DNA of 31,231 nucleotides from Choristocarpus tenellus KU-1152. Taxonomy: Eukaryota > Phaeophyceae. Made by a program: the position numbers and the translations under genes. Where the stretch lies: the NCBI GenBank assembly GCA_964200185.2, contig CAXNAD020000085.1, positions 1 through 31,231 of the forward strand, written 5' to 3'. The notes beneath the pieces were generated by a model that made no database searches, was not told the origin of the DNA, and worked only from the letters and a program-made list of their open reading frames with translations. Positions 22,801 through 30,869 of the stretch are shown one piece after another; position 1 is the first letter of the stretch; each line of letters begins with the position of its first letter.

Positions 22801-25800
22801 ACTCCCTTGGCCTTTAGGACTCTCAATTCCTTGGCACCTGTTGCCACCAGCATGAACGGGCTTACTCAAGGTATTGGAGGAGAGCCTGCAACTAGCCCAA
22901 CCCACCCTGAGTAGCCCTAGCCCACCCTGGCTACTGCTGCTGCTAGATGATCTATCCAGTGACACAATTGTTGCCTCATAATACCACTTCCCAGATGACA
23001 AGTGCACACCTTCAGCTGACACTAGACAATCACCAACCTCATCTTCCTCACCTTTTGGAACCTGCCCAACATCAAGCCCCGTGCCTACCGCCTCAAGGGG
23101 AAGACACTCACTAGATTCTCTGGGGTCTGCAGCTGGATCGTCACTATAGCTCTCATCAAATAGGTTGTTGAGACCTAAATCTTCTTGGATCTGGTCTTCC
23201 ACTGTTTCCATATCTGCATCTGGCACAGGCACCCCAGACTGAGGACCAGTGGCTTGGAAAAGGATTGTTGCTGGTACTCTTAATGATGGAGGGTAGTGAG
23301 GTTTTCCAGCAAGAACCACCATTCGAACAGGTGGGCGGTCAGCTCCCGGGGGGGCATCAAAGCGAAACCATAAATCAGTTACGCCAGGAAGTGAAAATGA
23401 CCGGAAGTCGGTGTTGAGGGTTTCCAGCTCAGTACCAGAAACTCCAATTGGTGTCACCAGGTTCTGCTGATTCCGCTTCTTGACCAATGCTCTTGCAAAA
23501 GCTCTTGATATGATAACTGCTTGGTGTGTACTTTCAGTTGAACTTGGGGACACACTTGATATGCTGGAGAGGTTAGCAAGCGAAGATTCTTCACTTGTTT
23601 GATGTATCAGATCTGCAGGCATGTCCAAATTTTCCAGGAAGCTTAGTGTGTTCTTGCCAAACACATTGGACATCCCAGAGGATAGGCTGCTTGCCTCCTC
23701 AATCTTGAAGAACTCCAGTCCCTTGTTGAGAGCATGGAATGAATGCTCCATGTTGTGACCATGCATGGTGCGGAGTGGGTTTTGATTAAGTATCATATCC
23801 TCCCTTGACAAAAAGAACTTCAAGCACAGAAGTGATGATGGTGTGCAACTATGGGAATCCATCTTTATCACCATTCCGTGACAAGATGGGTTCATTTTGA
23901 GATGTCCTGCATATGAAAGCGGGGCACAGACAGGGTGCAATGATTCGTGCACAATTTTTCCTGTACCAATGCTTTGAGATGTGTTGCAGTGCCTCATGCC
24001 TGCGTCTTCCGTTTGGGCATCCACAGTTTGTCCAATCACCCCAGGATCAGGCCTGTCCCAACCCCCACAAATCATGGTCTTTGGTGGAGCGCTGAGGGCT
24101 TCAAATGAGTCGAGCACTTCTTGTGCCAGCATTGCACCAACCTCAGAGTTTTGTTCATCAGACTCCATCACCTTGTGCCACAAAACCTGTTCAGAACAAA
24201 GGGAAGACAATGCTATCATAAATCATAAACTCCATCAGAGACAAGGGACAAGAAAAAACTACCATAGTCCATATACAATCACAGATATATACATTACTTG
24301 TTAGTGCTGACTCTAGCATGGACCAGCCATGGCAGTTACCAGTTTCACATCAATCCCAATCCAATCGCATGTCCAGCCTGCAGAGTACAAGGTTGTTAGG
24401 TAATTATTATAGTACCTTTAGCAACGAGTCTTGACTTGTCCGAGCATCCACAGGTAAATCATTCCTTGTATCATTCCTTGTATCCTCTGAGCTATGGCCA
24501 TTATCACTACCTTTGCCCCAGACAGGGGCCGGTGCTGTACCGGTAGCCATTTCTTGTGCAGCCAGGAGTCGAGTGAGACGTAGGAGGCTTTGAGGCCCAC
24601 CGGCTGCTGCAACTGCTGGCATGTGCAGGTTGTGGATGAGGTGAACTAAAAGGCATCGTGCACGAAGCACTGAGAGGGTCATATCTGTAGACCACAACAC
24701 CTGTGCGGTTTTCCATCATTCATATGGGAGGTGCCACAGATTGGGACTATCCGTGTCAGTCAATTTGTCCTACAACTTTTCAAAGCAAACATCAGTGCAT
24801 TTTGAGTGCCAGGCGGTGATTTCCTGTTAAAGTGCAAGACAGCATATACAATGCTCACTAGACTTTTAAGGCAAACCAACAAACAGAAAGGGCACACACA
24901 CACACACACAATGTTTTTCGACACACGCATAAACTGCATGCTCATAGTCCAAGAGAGAAAGCCCAGAAATACATTGAAATCAAGAAGCATGGAATACAGA
25001 ACTTAACCTACCTTGGCAAGGGCTGTGCCTTCTGTATCCAGCTTCTCTCCATAAAGTGACCTGGAACACCTAAGATCAGCAACAGGCACCTGTTTGGCTA
25101 GGCACATTCCCGTCTCATGGTCCAATATGTCCACCAAGACCTCTTCACCCTCCATCACCAGACCTTGGTATTGCCTCCCTGTGGCTTCACAACCACTTTC
25201 AGGTCTGCCACCATCCTTGGCAACATCTACAACATGGCTGTAACCTTCACCACCTCCATCTCTTGCTTCAGATTGTGCTGGGTGCTTCCTGTTGTTGTTG
25301 ATGGCAGATACTCTATCTGGAGAATCTGTTTCCATATTTGTCAACAAGTGCTGTGCCTGCTGTGCCAATGTTGAGACAGATATGGTGGCACTTGCACCAA
25401 CAGTCTCAGGTGCATAACCTTCTCCTGTGGACAGAAAAACCAGTGAACCTGGAAGGAGCAAGTCTGCCTCATTCCTCAAGGAGCTACTACTCATTCCCAA
25501 ACGAACCCTGCCAGTTGATGGTTGTGCGGTTGGAACAACCAGGATAGGCTCTAGATCGTGTTGACAGAGAGGGGCAACACACTTCACAACACACTTCACA
25601 ACACACAACAACCAAGAATAGACATGAACAGGTAGGGGAGGGAGAAAAAAGGTGACTTAAATCATATTGATAACTAGGAATAGCCATGTTCAAAACCTGT
25701 TGTCACCTGTGATCTGATCCCAACAGGGTCAATCAAGCTAATTCAATTTGTTCTGGGACTAGCACCAATTATATTTCAGTCTCATCACTTAGATGTACTG

Positions 25801-28800
25801 TCTACACCATGCCCATCCCTTCAGGAAAGTCAACACAAGTGGTTCCCTGAACTGTACATCATTTTGCCTATATTATCTTACACTGATGCTGTTGTGTAAA
25901 AATCACCAAACAGAGGATGCCAGCAAACCACAGATACAAACAAAGGATGCCCACCAGAAACAAAAACATGCAAACAGTTACCTCACCTTTGCCAGCTCTG
26001 ACGTATCCTGAACACAAGTCTCACCAGAGTCCTCATCTCTGTCCCACAATTGATTCAATGCCTCCACAGACACACAGTGTGCAGAGTTGTCAGAAGCTGT
26101 GTCAGAGGTTGCTAAGGATGTTGCCGGTCCTCCAACTGACCCAATGAGGCTAGCAACCACCTCAGTATCTGGCACACTAGGTGACAAAGCACGATCCCTT
26201 CCTTCAGTCCAGTTGGGGTCACCAATCGTCCTCTCATTGCATGATCTGTCACCCTCCACCTGACCCTCCTGCGCCTCTGTCTCTGTCTCTGCCATTGTCC
26301 CAGTTTCTGTCACAATCACCTGGTCCTACTCATAATTAAAAAAAGGTATAGTAGTTGAAATGAAGGCGGAAGCGGAAAAGAGGGGTTACAACACATGTAC
26401 ACCCTGAGAGTGCAACAAACTAGAATGTGTAAAATATGACCTTTCCAATCATACTAGTCCTACCAATACAATATGTGTCAATCAAGCACCCCTCAATGTC
26501 CACTACAATGTCCAAGATTCATTGTGTTTTCAAGAATCTTTTCCTGTTGTGTGTGTGTGTGTATCATAAAGCAGAATGGAATTTCAATCCATGAGGCAAG
26601 TGGTACAGCACCTGTCAACAGGCAACAAAATGCCCCACAAAGCGATACACCAAGTGGACTACATTACCTCACCTTATTGTCCTTTAGCCACTGCCTGGCC
26701 TGAGTAACATTACCAAAGACCTCCAACGTAGTTAACGCTACAGAGTTGAGTGTACTCAACTCTGTAGCAAGCATTTCAGCATCGGCTTCCCTTCTTGCAA
26801 TGGCTGCAGCAGAGTACTCAAGGATGTGGGATACCGGAGAGGCCTGCACGGTAGTTTTCGGCCTGGCTAATCCATGTCGAGCACCAGTCTCTATAGTCAT
26901 TGTCTGGCATCCATCCTCTTTAACTTTGCTACCTACTTCTCCACCATCACAGTCAACCTTGCAGAGCAAATGGACATTATATTTTAGTGTGGAAAGGATC
27001 ATTTTGACAAGCAATCTCAATACTCTCAATACTCTTAGTACAATAAGGTACCAGTACAAGCGGATAGTTGGACACACCCACTAATGTAGTAAACACCATA
27101 ATATGAGGTAGGTGCAAATTTTCCCCTAAGGCTTCAAGGTGCAGCGCAAACTTCTCAGTTCCAGTACTGGAGCATGATCCACTGCAGTAGGACCAGATGA
27201 TATCATCCCTGTGAAGAGAGTACAGTAATACCCTACTATAACAAATAATAGCTGTTCCTTCCTCACCTCTACATCACCTTCCCGGCTGCTTACGCTCTCT
27301 GCACACCCTTCAACACCCCTCTCCAGGTAGTCTCGTGGTATGTTTCTGATACTCATATCAGAAACTCTACGATTTGGTTCCACTGAAGAAGAGATCCCGA
27401 TACTTTCTTGCTCACCCAAATAATGTGTTCTGGGCTGGCTAGACTGTAGAAGCACCCTAGTGCGATCAGAGAGGCTTGCTATCATCCTCTGGAAGCCTGG
27501 TCGAGCACGTGCACCACTTTGCCGATTGAATGTCCCTGGCCGTTGCCCACCATCTGGCGCATCCTGATCCTCCCCAACCATGGCCCAGTTGCTGCTGCTC
27601 ACAGACGATCCACTTGTTACCAAAAAATCAAGTCGACGTCTCCTTCCTTGCAGCCAGCCTTGACCACCTCGCTCCACCCTCTCCACCCTCTCTCTGATTG
27701 TGAAGTTGCCCCGATTTGCCCCAGTTTGCCCATTGTGTCCCCTGAGGTGTCCTCTCCTGCTGTGTATCTCCCTCGCATCTCTAGCTGAGGTTGCTTCATC
27801 ATGGCCACGGCCATGCCCCTCCCTTGGGTAAGAGTTTTCATGTGGCTCAGAATGAATAGGATTGCCTTTGCCCGATGGACTTGACAAGCCCAATGTATCC
27901 TTCTTGTTCTTCAATGGCGGTAAGGGACACCTCTGAACTGGCTGAAGGGATCGAAGACCATATGGTCCCAAATGGAAGGCAGAAAGGCCTCTAACTTGTG
28001 CAGAGCGCCAACGATCTTCCATGTCCTGAGTACAGTACAGTACAGTACATATTCAATATTAACACAAACAGCAATGCATTAGATGTATTGGAGGAATACC
28101 ACGACAACGAATAGGTCAGCGAAATTAAGCCTTGAGGCACAGTAACAGTCAGATTAATACACAAAAGTATTGCTTTGTTTCAATAAAAATCATCCTTACA
28201 TAAAACACAGTTTAATACTACACAAGAGGAAAAGTTTTAGGGTTAGGGGTAGACAGCCAGCACCTCGAGTTATTTGTGTGTATTGGACATACCTTAACAG
28301 TCAACAGTGATGGAAGTGGCACAACCTCAGTAGCCACCTGTAACAGCTTTGGCAGCATCCCCACCATTACTTCCCCTTCCTGACATGCAGCAACCACAGC
28401 CTCACTGCAGTGTATTGACAGCTGCTGAAGAGCTGCAAGAGACTGTGACAGCAAACGGGAAAGAGCAATTGAACTGCTGCCCATCCCTGTGTGCCCTTTT
28501 CCTACCTCCCCAGGAATTCCTCTCTTGATTCTTCCATGTGAAAATTCCTCTACTCCCCAAGTCAAGAGAGAGCTCACAAGTGCAATGAGCTGGGACACAA
28601 TGGGCTGTGCTGGGGTGTCAGGGTCAGATTGCATTCCCACATCCACTGCTTCCAGGTCTTGAGTAGGTACCATTTCATAGCCCTCAATGGTTTCTCCACT
28701 GAACACAACTCCTGCCTCAGCATCACCTGGTGAGAATTGGACCACCCTACCAACTGCCCCTGAGCTGATGTTGGTGTTGAAGGTAGAAAACATTAAGCAT

Positions 28801-30544
28801 CAACATCAATGCAGCAAGGTAGAAAAGAGAACTATTTCACAACACAACACCTTAAGGTTGCGTTTTGGTCGGAAGGATTTCAAAATCACAATTATATTAT
28901 TAATACTACTATAATAAATATTACTATGTTTCAATTTGCTGTGACCTGATTGTTTGCCACTACACTAACCTAAACAAAGTCAAGAAGAGATTCATCTCAT
29001 ACCCTATCATGTGCCGTTCAAACACACCTATGGAGCTACACCCAGGCTATAGTGATTAGTAATTAATTCTACCTTTGTCCTCAACAGCAGAAAATTGGAT
29101 GCATTCTAGCAGAATATCAAGTGTGCAGTGTTTATAAACCACAACCAGGGCAGGAAATGAACTGTGAGGGGATGTATAATTCACCTCTCACCTCACATTA
29201 ATTTTTTTTTTAAACTCACGTTGAACGAACCGCTGTCCCAGGATAGAGCACACCAGAGCTGCCTGAAATTATGGCAAGGGCAGCAGCTGCGTTTGCCAAG
29301 ACCTCTTCATTACTCTTCTTGCTGGGCCCACTATCCTGCACTTCTGATGTTGCAGCAATTCCAGAGTCCATAGGAGATTTGCTAACAGTTGACTTACTCA
29401 CCAAAGAGCATGCACTTCGAATAGTGCCCAGGATAGTGCGTGCAATGAGCTCTTTCCATGAAGGATTCTGTCAAACAAAAAAAGGCACAACCCATCAGAC
29501 AACCCATCAGACTACCAATCAGCCTCCTAAACAAGTGCAAACCTATTTCAACAGAATACAAACACAAATATTGACATAATACCTGAAAAATGCATTGCAC
29601 AACCTCAATACAGATCTACATGAGAAGCATGAGGCAATTCCAATCATTTTTTTCATTCCATTCCGGCTCACTATGTACAACTCCCTCAGTAGACTGGCAC
29701 ACTGATCTGCAAGGCACATGTCAACCATGCCTCCTCCAAAACCTTGAGCACAGCCTGGTACCAGCAGTGCCCCCTTTCCACCTCGAACATTGCAAATTTC
29801 CTCCTTGCATCCAGCCTCTCTCCTCTCTGATTCTGTGCAGTAATTCTCCCCTTGTGCCGTTGAGGTGTCATACACAGTCTTATCTTCCATATTGGACACA
29901 ATACTATCAGCCAGCAGTGCCTGGTCCTTGAATGGTGTTGTCACTCCAGCATAACCTCTCCGCACTGCCAACATCATAACCCCAACCAATCCCACCAGTC
30001 CATCCGATGACCAAGGACTGCCAATTACTGGGGTAGACCCGCCTTGCTCGCTATGTCGTGAAGGTGCTGATCCCTGATGTGCCATGTGCTTGTAGTATGA
30101 AGATACCCTTTTGAATCAGTTTCATGATACGTAAACAATGATGGACAAGGGCAAACAACATAATATTCAAGAACCAACCAGGAAGAAAGCCTGAGAGTCT
30201 TGAGAGTCTCCAGGAGTGACATCAGCACCCTAAGGAAAATAGGATAAGGTAAGGTAGAGTAGATGCCACTAGAGGCACCTACCCAATGTACATGATGATG
30301 TAAGCTCTGGGCGAGAATTTTTTACACACAAGATGGGGTTTGTAAAACATGTCTGGAAGTGCACATAGTGGGTCCATAATAGCAGGTTGCCATTTCTGCA
30401 CATGGTAACCACAGCAAACAAGCTCACCCAACATTTTGTGATGTGTCTTGAGTGTCTTTCCATTTCCAGGCATCAGGTAAGCAGGCATCTACCTCTTGTG
30501 GGCTGATGGTGGGTAATACTGTCCCCAGTAGGAGAAGGACACAT
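7610..30544 (-). CDS. Giant HECT-type E3 ubiquitin ligase, HECTD4-like (5' partial)
   Basis: Exons 5' to 3' on the minus strand: 1, 30544-30428; 2, 30229-30179; 3, 30107-29672; 4, 29615-29583; 5, 29467-29220; 6, 28764-28293; 7, 28025-27267; 8, 26957-26673; 9, 26325-25987; 10, 25593 (or 25581 or 25548)-25012; 11, 24700-24416; 12, 24186-22128; 13, 21911-21685; 14, 21277-21068; 15, 20378-20232; 16, 19231-17636; 17, 17363-17163; 18, 16915-16778; 19, 16493-15174; 20, 14788-14627; 21, 14211-14155; 22, 13859-13785; 23, 12740-12561; 24, 12103-11966; 25, 11215-11066; 26, 10781-10667; 27, 9917-9760; 28, 9525-9481; 29, 8717-8580; 30, 8045-7939; 31, 7751-7610. All junctions have GT...AG and matching phases. 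About 3,640 residues are covered and the start codon is outside the window. HECT ligases take ubiquitin from an E2 onto their own cysteine and pass it to a substrate. The HECT domain is certain. The HECTD4-like assignment rests on SPRY, beta-sandwich modules and size; HERC1 and ZZEF1-like proteins share some of these, but no RCC1 repeats are seen. Confidence 0.88.
12561..12740 (-). CDS. HECT ligase gene, exon 23, region just before HECT
   Basis: Acceptor GTCGCCACAG before 12740 and donor TTCCAG|GTGTGG after 12561; 60 codons, phase 0. It encodes GNGGDCVCVTLDNVKAM, a charged turn, then SSQCVFVQAYHQLHNKDPQL and VWDGGRVFQ. The segment S-x-FVQ-x-x-x-x-L...LR...V-x-F-x-GE, spanning this exon and the next, is the usual entry to the HECT N-lobe. 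Confidence 0.88.
13566..13612. repeat. Degenerate heptamer array (TAATCAC-like)
   Basis: A run of 6-7 imperfect AATCAC/TAATCAC units in the intron between exons 22 and 23. Confidence 0.85.
13785..14788 (-). CDS. HECT ligase gene, exons 20 to 22
   Basis: Three small phase-0 exons: 20 (14788-14627), 21 (14211-14155, 57 nt) and 22 (13859-13785, 75 nt). They read NPWICRLSRAEAQFQQQRL, IRAALLLKLNQRIQ; WVLPVIDLASRQVDSLGWQ; VREMNHVILPHVKGAILEAA, LQLTQ. Together they form the helical region that precedes the HECT domain in large HECT ligases (L-N ... L-P-x-I-D-L ... R). Exons 21 and 22 are too short for ORF tracking and were found from splice sites plus phase. Confidence 0.8.
14796..14815. repeat. 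(GACAA)4 microsatellite in a splice acceptor
   Basis: Four GACAA units. On the transcript strand they read CTTGT repeats directly before the exon 20 acceptor (CTGTGCAG), and so supply its pyrimidine-rich tract. Confidence 0.93.
15174..16915 (-). CDS. HECT ligase gene, exons 18 and 19, second beta module plus linker
   Basis: Exon 18 (16915-16778) reads ARLESNHPYNTH ... FSVPGALSLLLEFDR, the classic opening of the module (ES-x-HPY, x-PGA-x-x-L-x-x-FD). Exon 19 (16493-15174, 440 codons) starts ECSMPEGHNLIVYRISDQG, which continues it. A long Ser/Asp-rich stretch follows (EIADSDAESKDNSNTNS), and then EHWGWGCTVRTG, which has the closing WG motif. The loop before the WG strand is thus expanded to several hundred residues. 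The exon ends THEMDADLLELLGVTGATTP. Acceptors TTTACAG and CCTGACAG; phase 0. Confidence 0.85.
17163..17363 (-). CDS. HECT ligase gene, exon 17, beta module
   Basis: Acceptor TTTTTCTCAG before 17363 and donor TTCACG|GTGAGG after 17163; 67 codons, phase 0. It encodes KRYALTFIGTDKNFSVSG, then VVTFRGDTISYRFSTNTEEE and ends DDWGYRFT. It completes the module opened at the end of exon 16: FPGA...F-D-x-R-S, then G-D-x-x-x-Y-R-F-S, then D-W-G-Y-x-F-T. Confidence 0.85.
17636..19231 (-). CDS. HECT ligase gene, exon 16
   Basis: 532 codons, phase 0 both sides; acceptor CATCTCTGAG before 19231, donor GCCAAAG|GTAGCA after 17636. It starts DEENESIKFRHGIGQGWALR. A helical core follows (WLLSFLLDQPSLRQLAMQSC, LVPLLTQLVRSHGDFEGGH), then a long charged and Ser-rich stretch, then helices (LHHLMEVIYTLGVLQGTW). 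The end, HFPGARQIVVFLDPRSSMPK, opens a beta-sandwich module that continues in exon 17. The acceptor has a modest pyrimidine tract, so the first few codons are less sure. Confidence 0.82.
19570..19613. repeat. Polypyrimidine tract (plus strand)
   Basis: 44 bases of only T and C on the plus strand (polypurine in the transcript of the giant gene), inside the intron between exons 15 and 16. Confidence 0.95.
19777..19807. repeat. (GA)n microsatellite
   Basis: About 15 GA units in the intron between exons 15 and 16, roughly 160 bases from the polypyrimidine tract at 19570-19613. Confidence 0.97.
20232..21277 (-). CDS. HECT ligase gene, exons 14 and 15, WRP repeat module
   Basis: Exon 14 (21277-21068) and exon 15 (20378-20232), phase 0 throughout. 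Exon 14 reads VLTIWRPRVPDGWFSVGDVA, a Pro-Ser-Gly loop, VVVRGD, then FRVVYQDKASGYNIWRPVPK. This is the repeat S-I-W-R-P-x-x-P-x-G-Y-x-x-L-G-D-V-A seen in VPS13-like and related plant/protist proteins. The second copy continues in exon 15 (VSLGDFACAKKANK ... VRCVATWAV). The split of the second copy by an intron right after PVPKQGQ supports the junction. Confidence 0.85.
21555..21677. repeat. 44-bp tandem repeat, two full copies and one shortened
   Basis: Copies at 21555-21598 and 21599-21642 look identical. A third at 21643-21677 lacks part of the ATCAATAAT core. The units are built of TATCAATA-type sub-repeats and lie in the intron after exon 13, the last copy ending seven bases from the donor. 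A related TATCAATA run is at 21449-21492. Confidence 0.92.
21685..21911 (-). CDS. HECT ligase gene, exon 13, WG-type beta module end
   Basis: Acceptor TATTTTTAG before 21911 and donor TCAGGG|GTGAGT after 21685; phase 1 in, phase 0 out. The segment HVTWEGTDSDWGFRFVAEP matches the closing strands of the same module as in exon 17 (DDWGYRFT). Its donor lies seven bases from the third copy of a 44-base tandem repeat. Confidence 0.85.
22128..24186 (-). CDS. HECT ligase gene, exon 12, SPRY domain with long insert
   Basis: The largest exon: 2,059 bases, phase 0 in (acceptor CTGAACAG), phase 1 out (CAAG|GTGAGA). The SPRY domain lies at about 23000-22205. Its first strands are HLSSGKWYYEATIVSLD and LGLLRVGWAS; the second half is DALGWGLGEEGFLWSRNK, VVGCALDLDSGSFRFSVNGK and SVSINFGATPFAFPLP. 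These match the SPRY hallmarks (K-W-Y-Y-E, GWA, D-x-G-x-F-x-F-S-x-NG). Between the GWA strand and the second half lie about 125 residues of acidic, Ser-rich sequence, where the family normally has a short loop. Upstream of SPRY, FRSFSLPGVTDLWFRFDAPP resembles the start of a beta-sandwich module. SPRY usually binds protein partners. Confidence 0.9.
24416..24700 (-). CDS. HECT ligase gene, exon 11
   Basis: Acceptor CCGCACAG before 24700 and donor CTAAAG|GTACTA after 24416; phase 0 both sides. It starts VLWSTDMTLSVLRARCLLVH, a helical stretch, and continues GGPQSLLRLTRLLAAQEM, then a Ser/Asp-rich linker. Likely part of the helical scaffold next to the SPRY-bearing exon. Confidence 0.8.
24893..24910. 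repeat. (CA)9 microsatellite
   Basis: Nine CA units in the intron between exons 10 and 11. A shorter GT run is at about 26547-26562. Confidence 0.95.
25012..25593 (-). CDS. HECT ligase gene, exon 10, alternative acceptors
   Basis: Donor GCCAAG|GTAGGT after 25012. Three acceptors (exon starts 25593, 25581 and 25548) all give phase 0, and the first two lie in a 12-base direct repeat. Content: PILVVPTAQPSTGRVRLG, LLLPGSLVFLSTGEGYAPE, a Ser/Asn linker, then EEVLVDILDHETGMCLAK and VPVADLRCSRSLYGE, which look like a beta-rich domain I cannot name. Confidence 0.75.
25987..26957 (-). CDS. HECT ligase gene, exons 8 and 9, possible UBA-like helices
   Basis: Exon 8 (26957-26673) and exon 9 (26325-25987) are both phase 0 in and out. 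Exon 8 ends LNSVALTTLEVFGNVTQARQ, then WLKDNK, which resembles the last two helices of a UBA domain (the family pattern ends in G-N-V...A..WL). A UBA would bind ubiquitin, but the first helix is not clearly matched. Exon 9 (DQVIVTETGTMAETETEAQE) is acidic and Ser/Thr-rich, probably a linker. Confidence 0.75.
27267..28025 (-). CDS. HECT ligase gene, exon 7, Arg/Gly/Ser-rich region
   Basis: Acceptor TACTCAG before 28025 and donor GTAGAG|GTGAGG after 27267; phase 0 both sides, 253 codons. It starts DMEDRWRSAQVRG. The middle is rich in Arg, Gly, His and Ser (GHGRGHDEATSARDAREI; RERVERVERGGQGWLQG) and likely disordered. The acceptor's pyrimidine stretch is a short GTACA repeat read on the opposite strand. 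Confidence 0.8.
28030..28049. repeat. (GTACA)4 microsatellite in a splice acceptor
   Basis: Four GTACA units immediately upstream (transcript sense TGTAC) of the exon 7 acceptor CTCAG at 28026-28030. Confidence 0.93.
28293..28764 (-). CDS. HECT ligase gene, exon 6, SH3-like patch
   Basis: Acceptor CAACATCAG before 28764 and donor TTAAG|GTATGT after 28293. The start AVGRVVQFSPGDAEAGVVFS, followed by YEMVPTQDLEAV, has the G-x-V-V...VP-x-x-DLE spacing of a small SH3-like or MIB-like beta barrel. This is inferred from pattern only. The rest is helical (LSRLLSQSLAALQQLSIH) and ends LPSLLTVK, then exon 7. Confidence 0.8.
29220..29467 (-). CDS. HECT ligase gene, exon 5
   Basis: Acceptor TTTGACAG before 29467 and donor CAAC|GTGAGT after 29220; phase 0 in, phase 2 out. 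It encodes NPSWKELIARTILG, a Ser-rich linker, and the alanine-rich helix EEVLANAAAALAIISG. An internal GTGAGTAAGT looks like a donor, but the frame continues with coding-like sequence past it. Confidence 0.78.
29583..30107 (-). CDS. HECT ligase gene, exons 3 and 4
   Basis: Exon 3 (30107-29672) starts VSSYYKHMAHQG and runs to LLRELYI at donor ATA|GTGAGC. Exon 4 (29615-29583) is only 33 bases (ICIEVVQCIFQ) after acceptor TCATGTAG. The intron between them, 29616-29671, is 56 bases. Reading through it also gives an open frame, but the spliced version continues in phase into exon 5 (NPSWKELIARTILG), while read-through does not. Confidence 0.7.
30179..30229 (-). CDS. HECT ligase gene, exon 2 (51 nt)
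   Basis: Acceptor TTCCTTAG before 30229 and donor CCTG|GTTGGT after 30179. The phase-2 entry from exon 1 selects the frame VLMSLLETLKTLRLSS, an amphipathic helix. The donor is off consensus, but the split Trp codon (TG|G) joins exon 3 in frame. Confidence 0.6.
30428..30544 (-). CDS. HECT ligase gene, exon 1 of the window
   Basis: Acceptor CTACCACAG before 30544 and donor TTGG|GTGAGC after 30428; one base in, phase 2 out. It encodes 38 full codons, including LLLLGTVLPTISPQEVD and WKWKDTQDT, likely part of a helical ARM/HEAT-like region. It is the most upstream exon I can support; earlier exons must lie beyond the window. Confidence 0.65.
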
Positions 30545-30572
30545 CTGTGGTAGAGGGGGCAAGCACACACAA

Positions 30573-30660
30573 ATGACAAGAAGAGTACTTGTGTATGACA
30601 AGAAGAGTACTTGTGTATGACAAGAAGAGTACTTGTGTATGACAAGAAGAGTACTTGTGT
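30573..30660. repeat. 22-bp tandem repeat, four copies
   Basis: Four head-to-tail copies of a 22-base unit (starting ATGACAAGAAGAGTACTTGT) with no visible differences. They lie upstream of exon 1 of the window, about 30 bases from its acceptor, on the intron side. Confidence 0.95.
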
Positions 30661-30869
30661 GGAACGACTTGACACACACACTGACTCTGGTGCAATACAA
30701 AAGACACCAACTCACACACGCACTCTAAGCAGCACATAAGATCATGATTCTTGTAGGTGCATATAGCATCAACAATCAACAATCAACTATCAACAGAGAG
30801 TGTTGTGAAACCAATCTCTACCTGATAGACTGTTGTGAATATTCAATGCTTTGTTTCTTTCTAGAAAAT

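Larger units (their letters stand above)
7752..30427 (-). other. Introns of the giant gene longer than 300 bases
   Basis: Introns over 300 bases: 8046-8579, 8718-9480, 9918-10666, 11216-11965, 12104-12560, 12741-13784, 14212-14626, 14789-15173, 19232-20231, 20379-21067, 21278-21684, 24701-25011, 25594-25986, 26326-26672, 26958-27266 and 28765-29219. All are AT-rich. Apart from the repeats listed separately I see no gene or RNA in them. Open frames on the opposite strand over exons are shadows. Confidence 0.6.

Noticed and set aside
27097-27208. Possible extra exon reading DDIIWSYCSGSCSSTG on the minus strand
   Set aside because: It has an AG before it, but its frame cannot be joined to exon 7 (phase 0) and the donor is weak. 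Exon 7 joins exon 8 directly in phase, so this is treated as intron.
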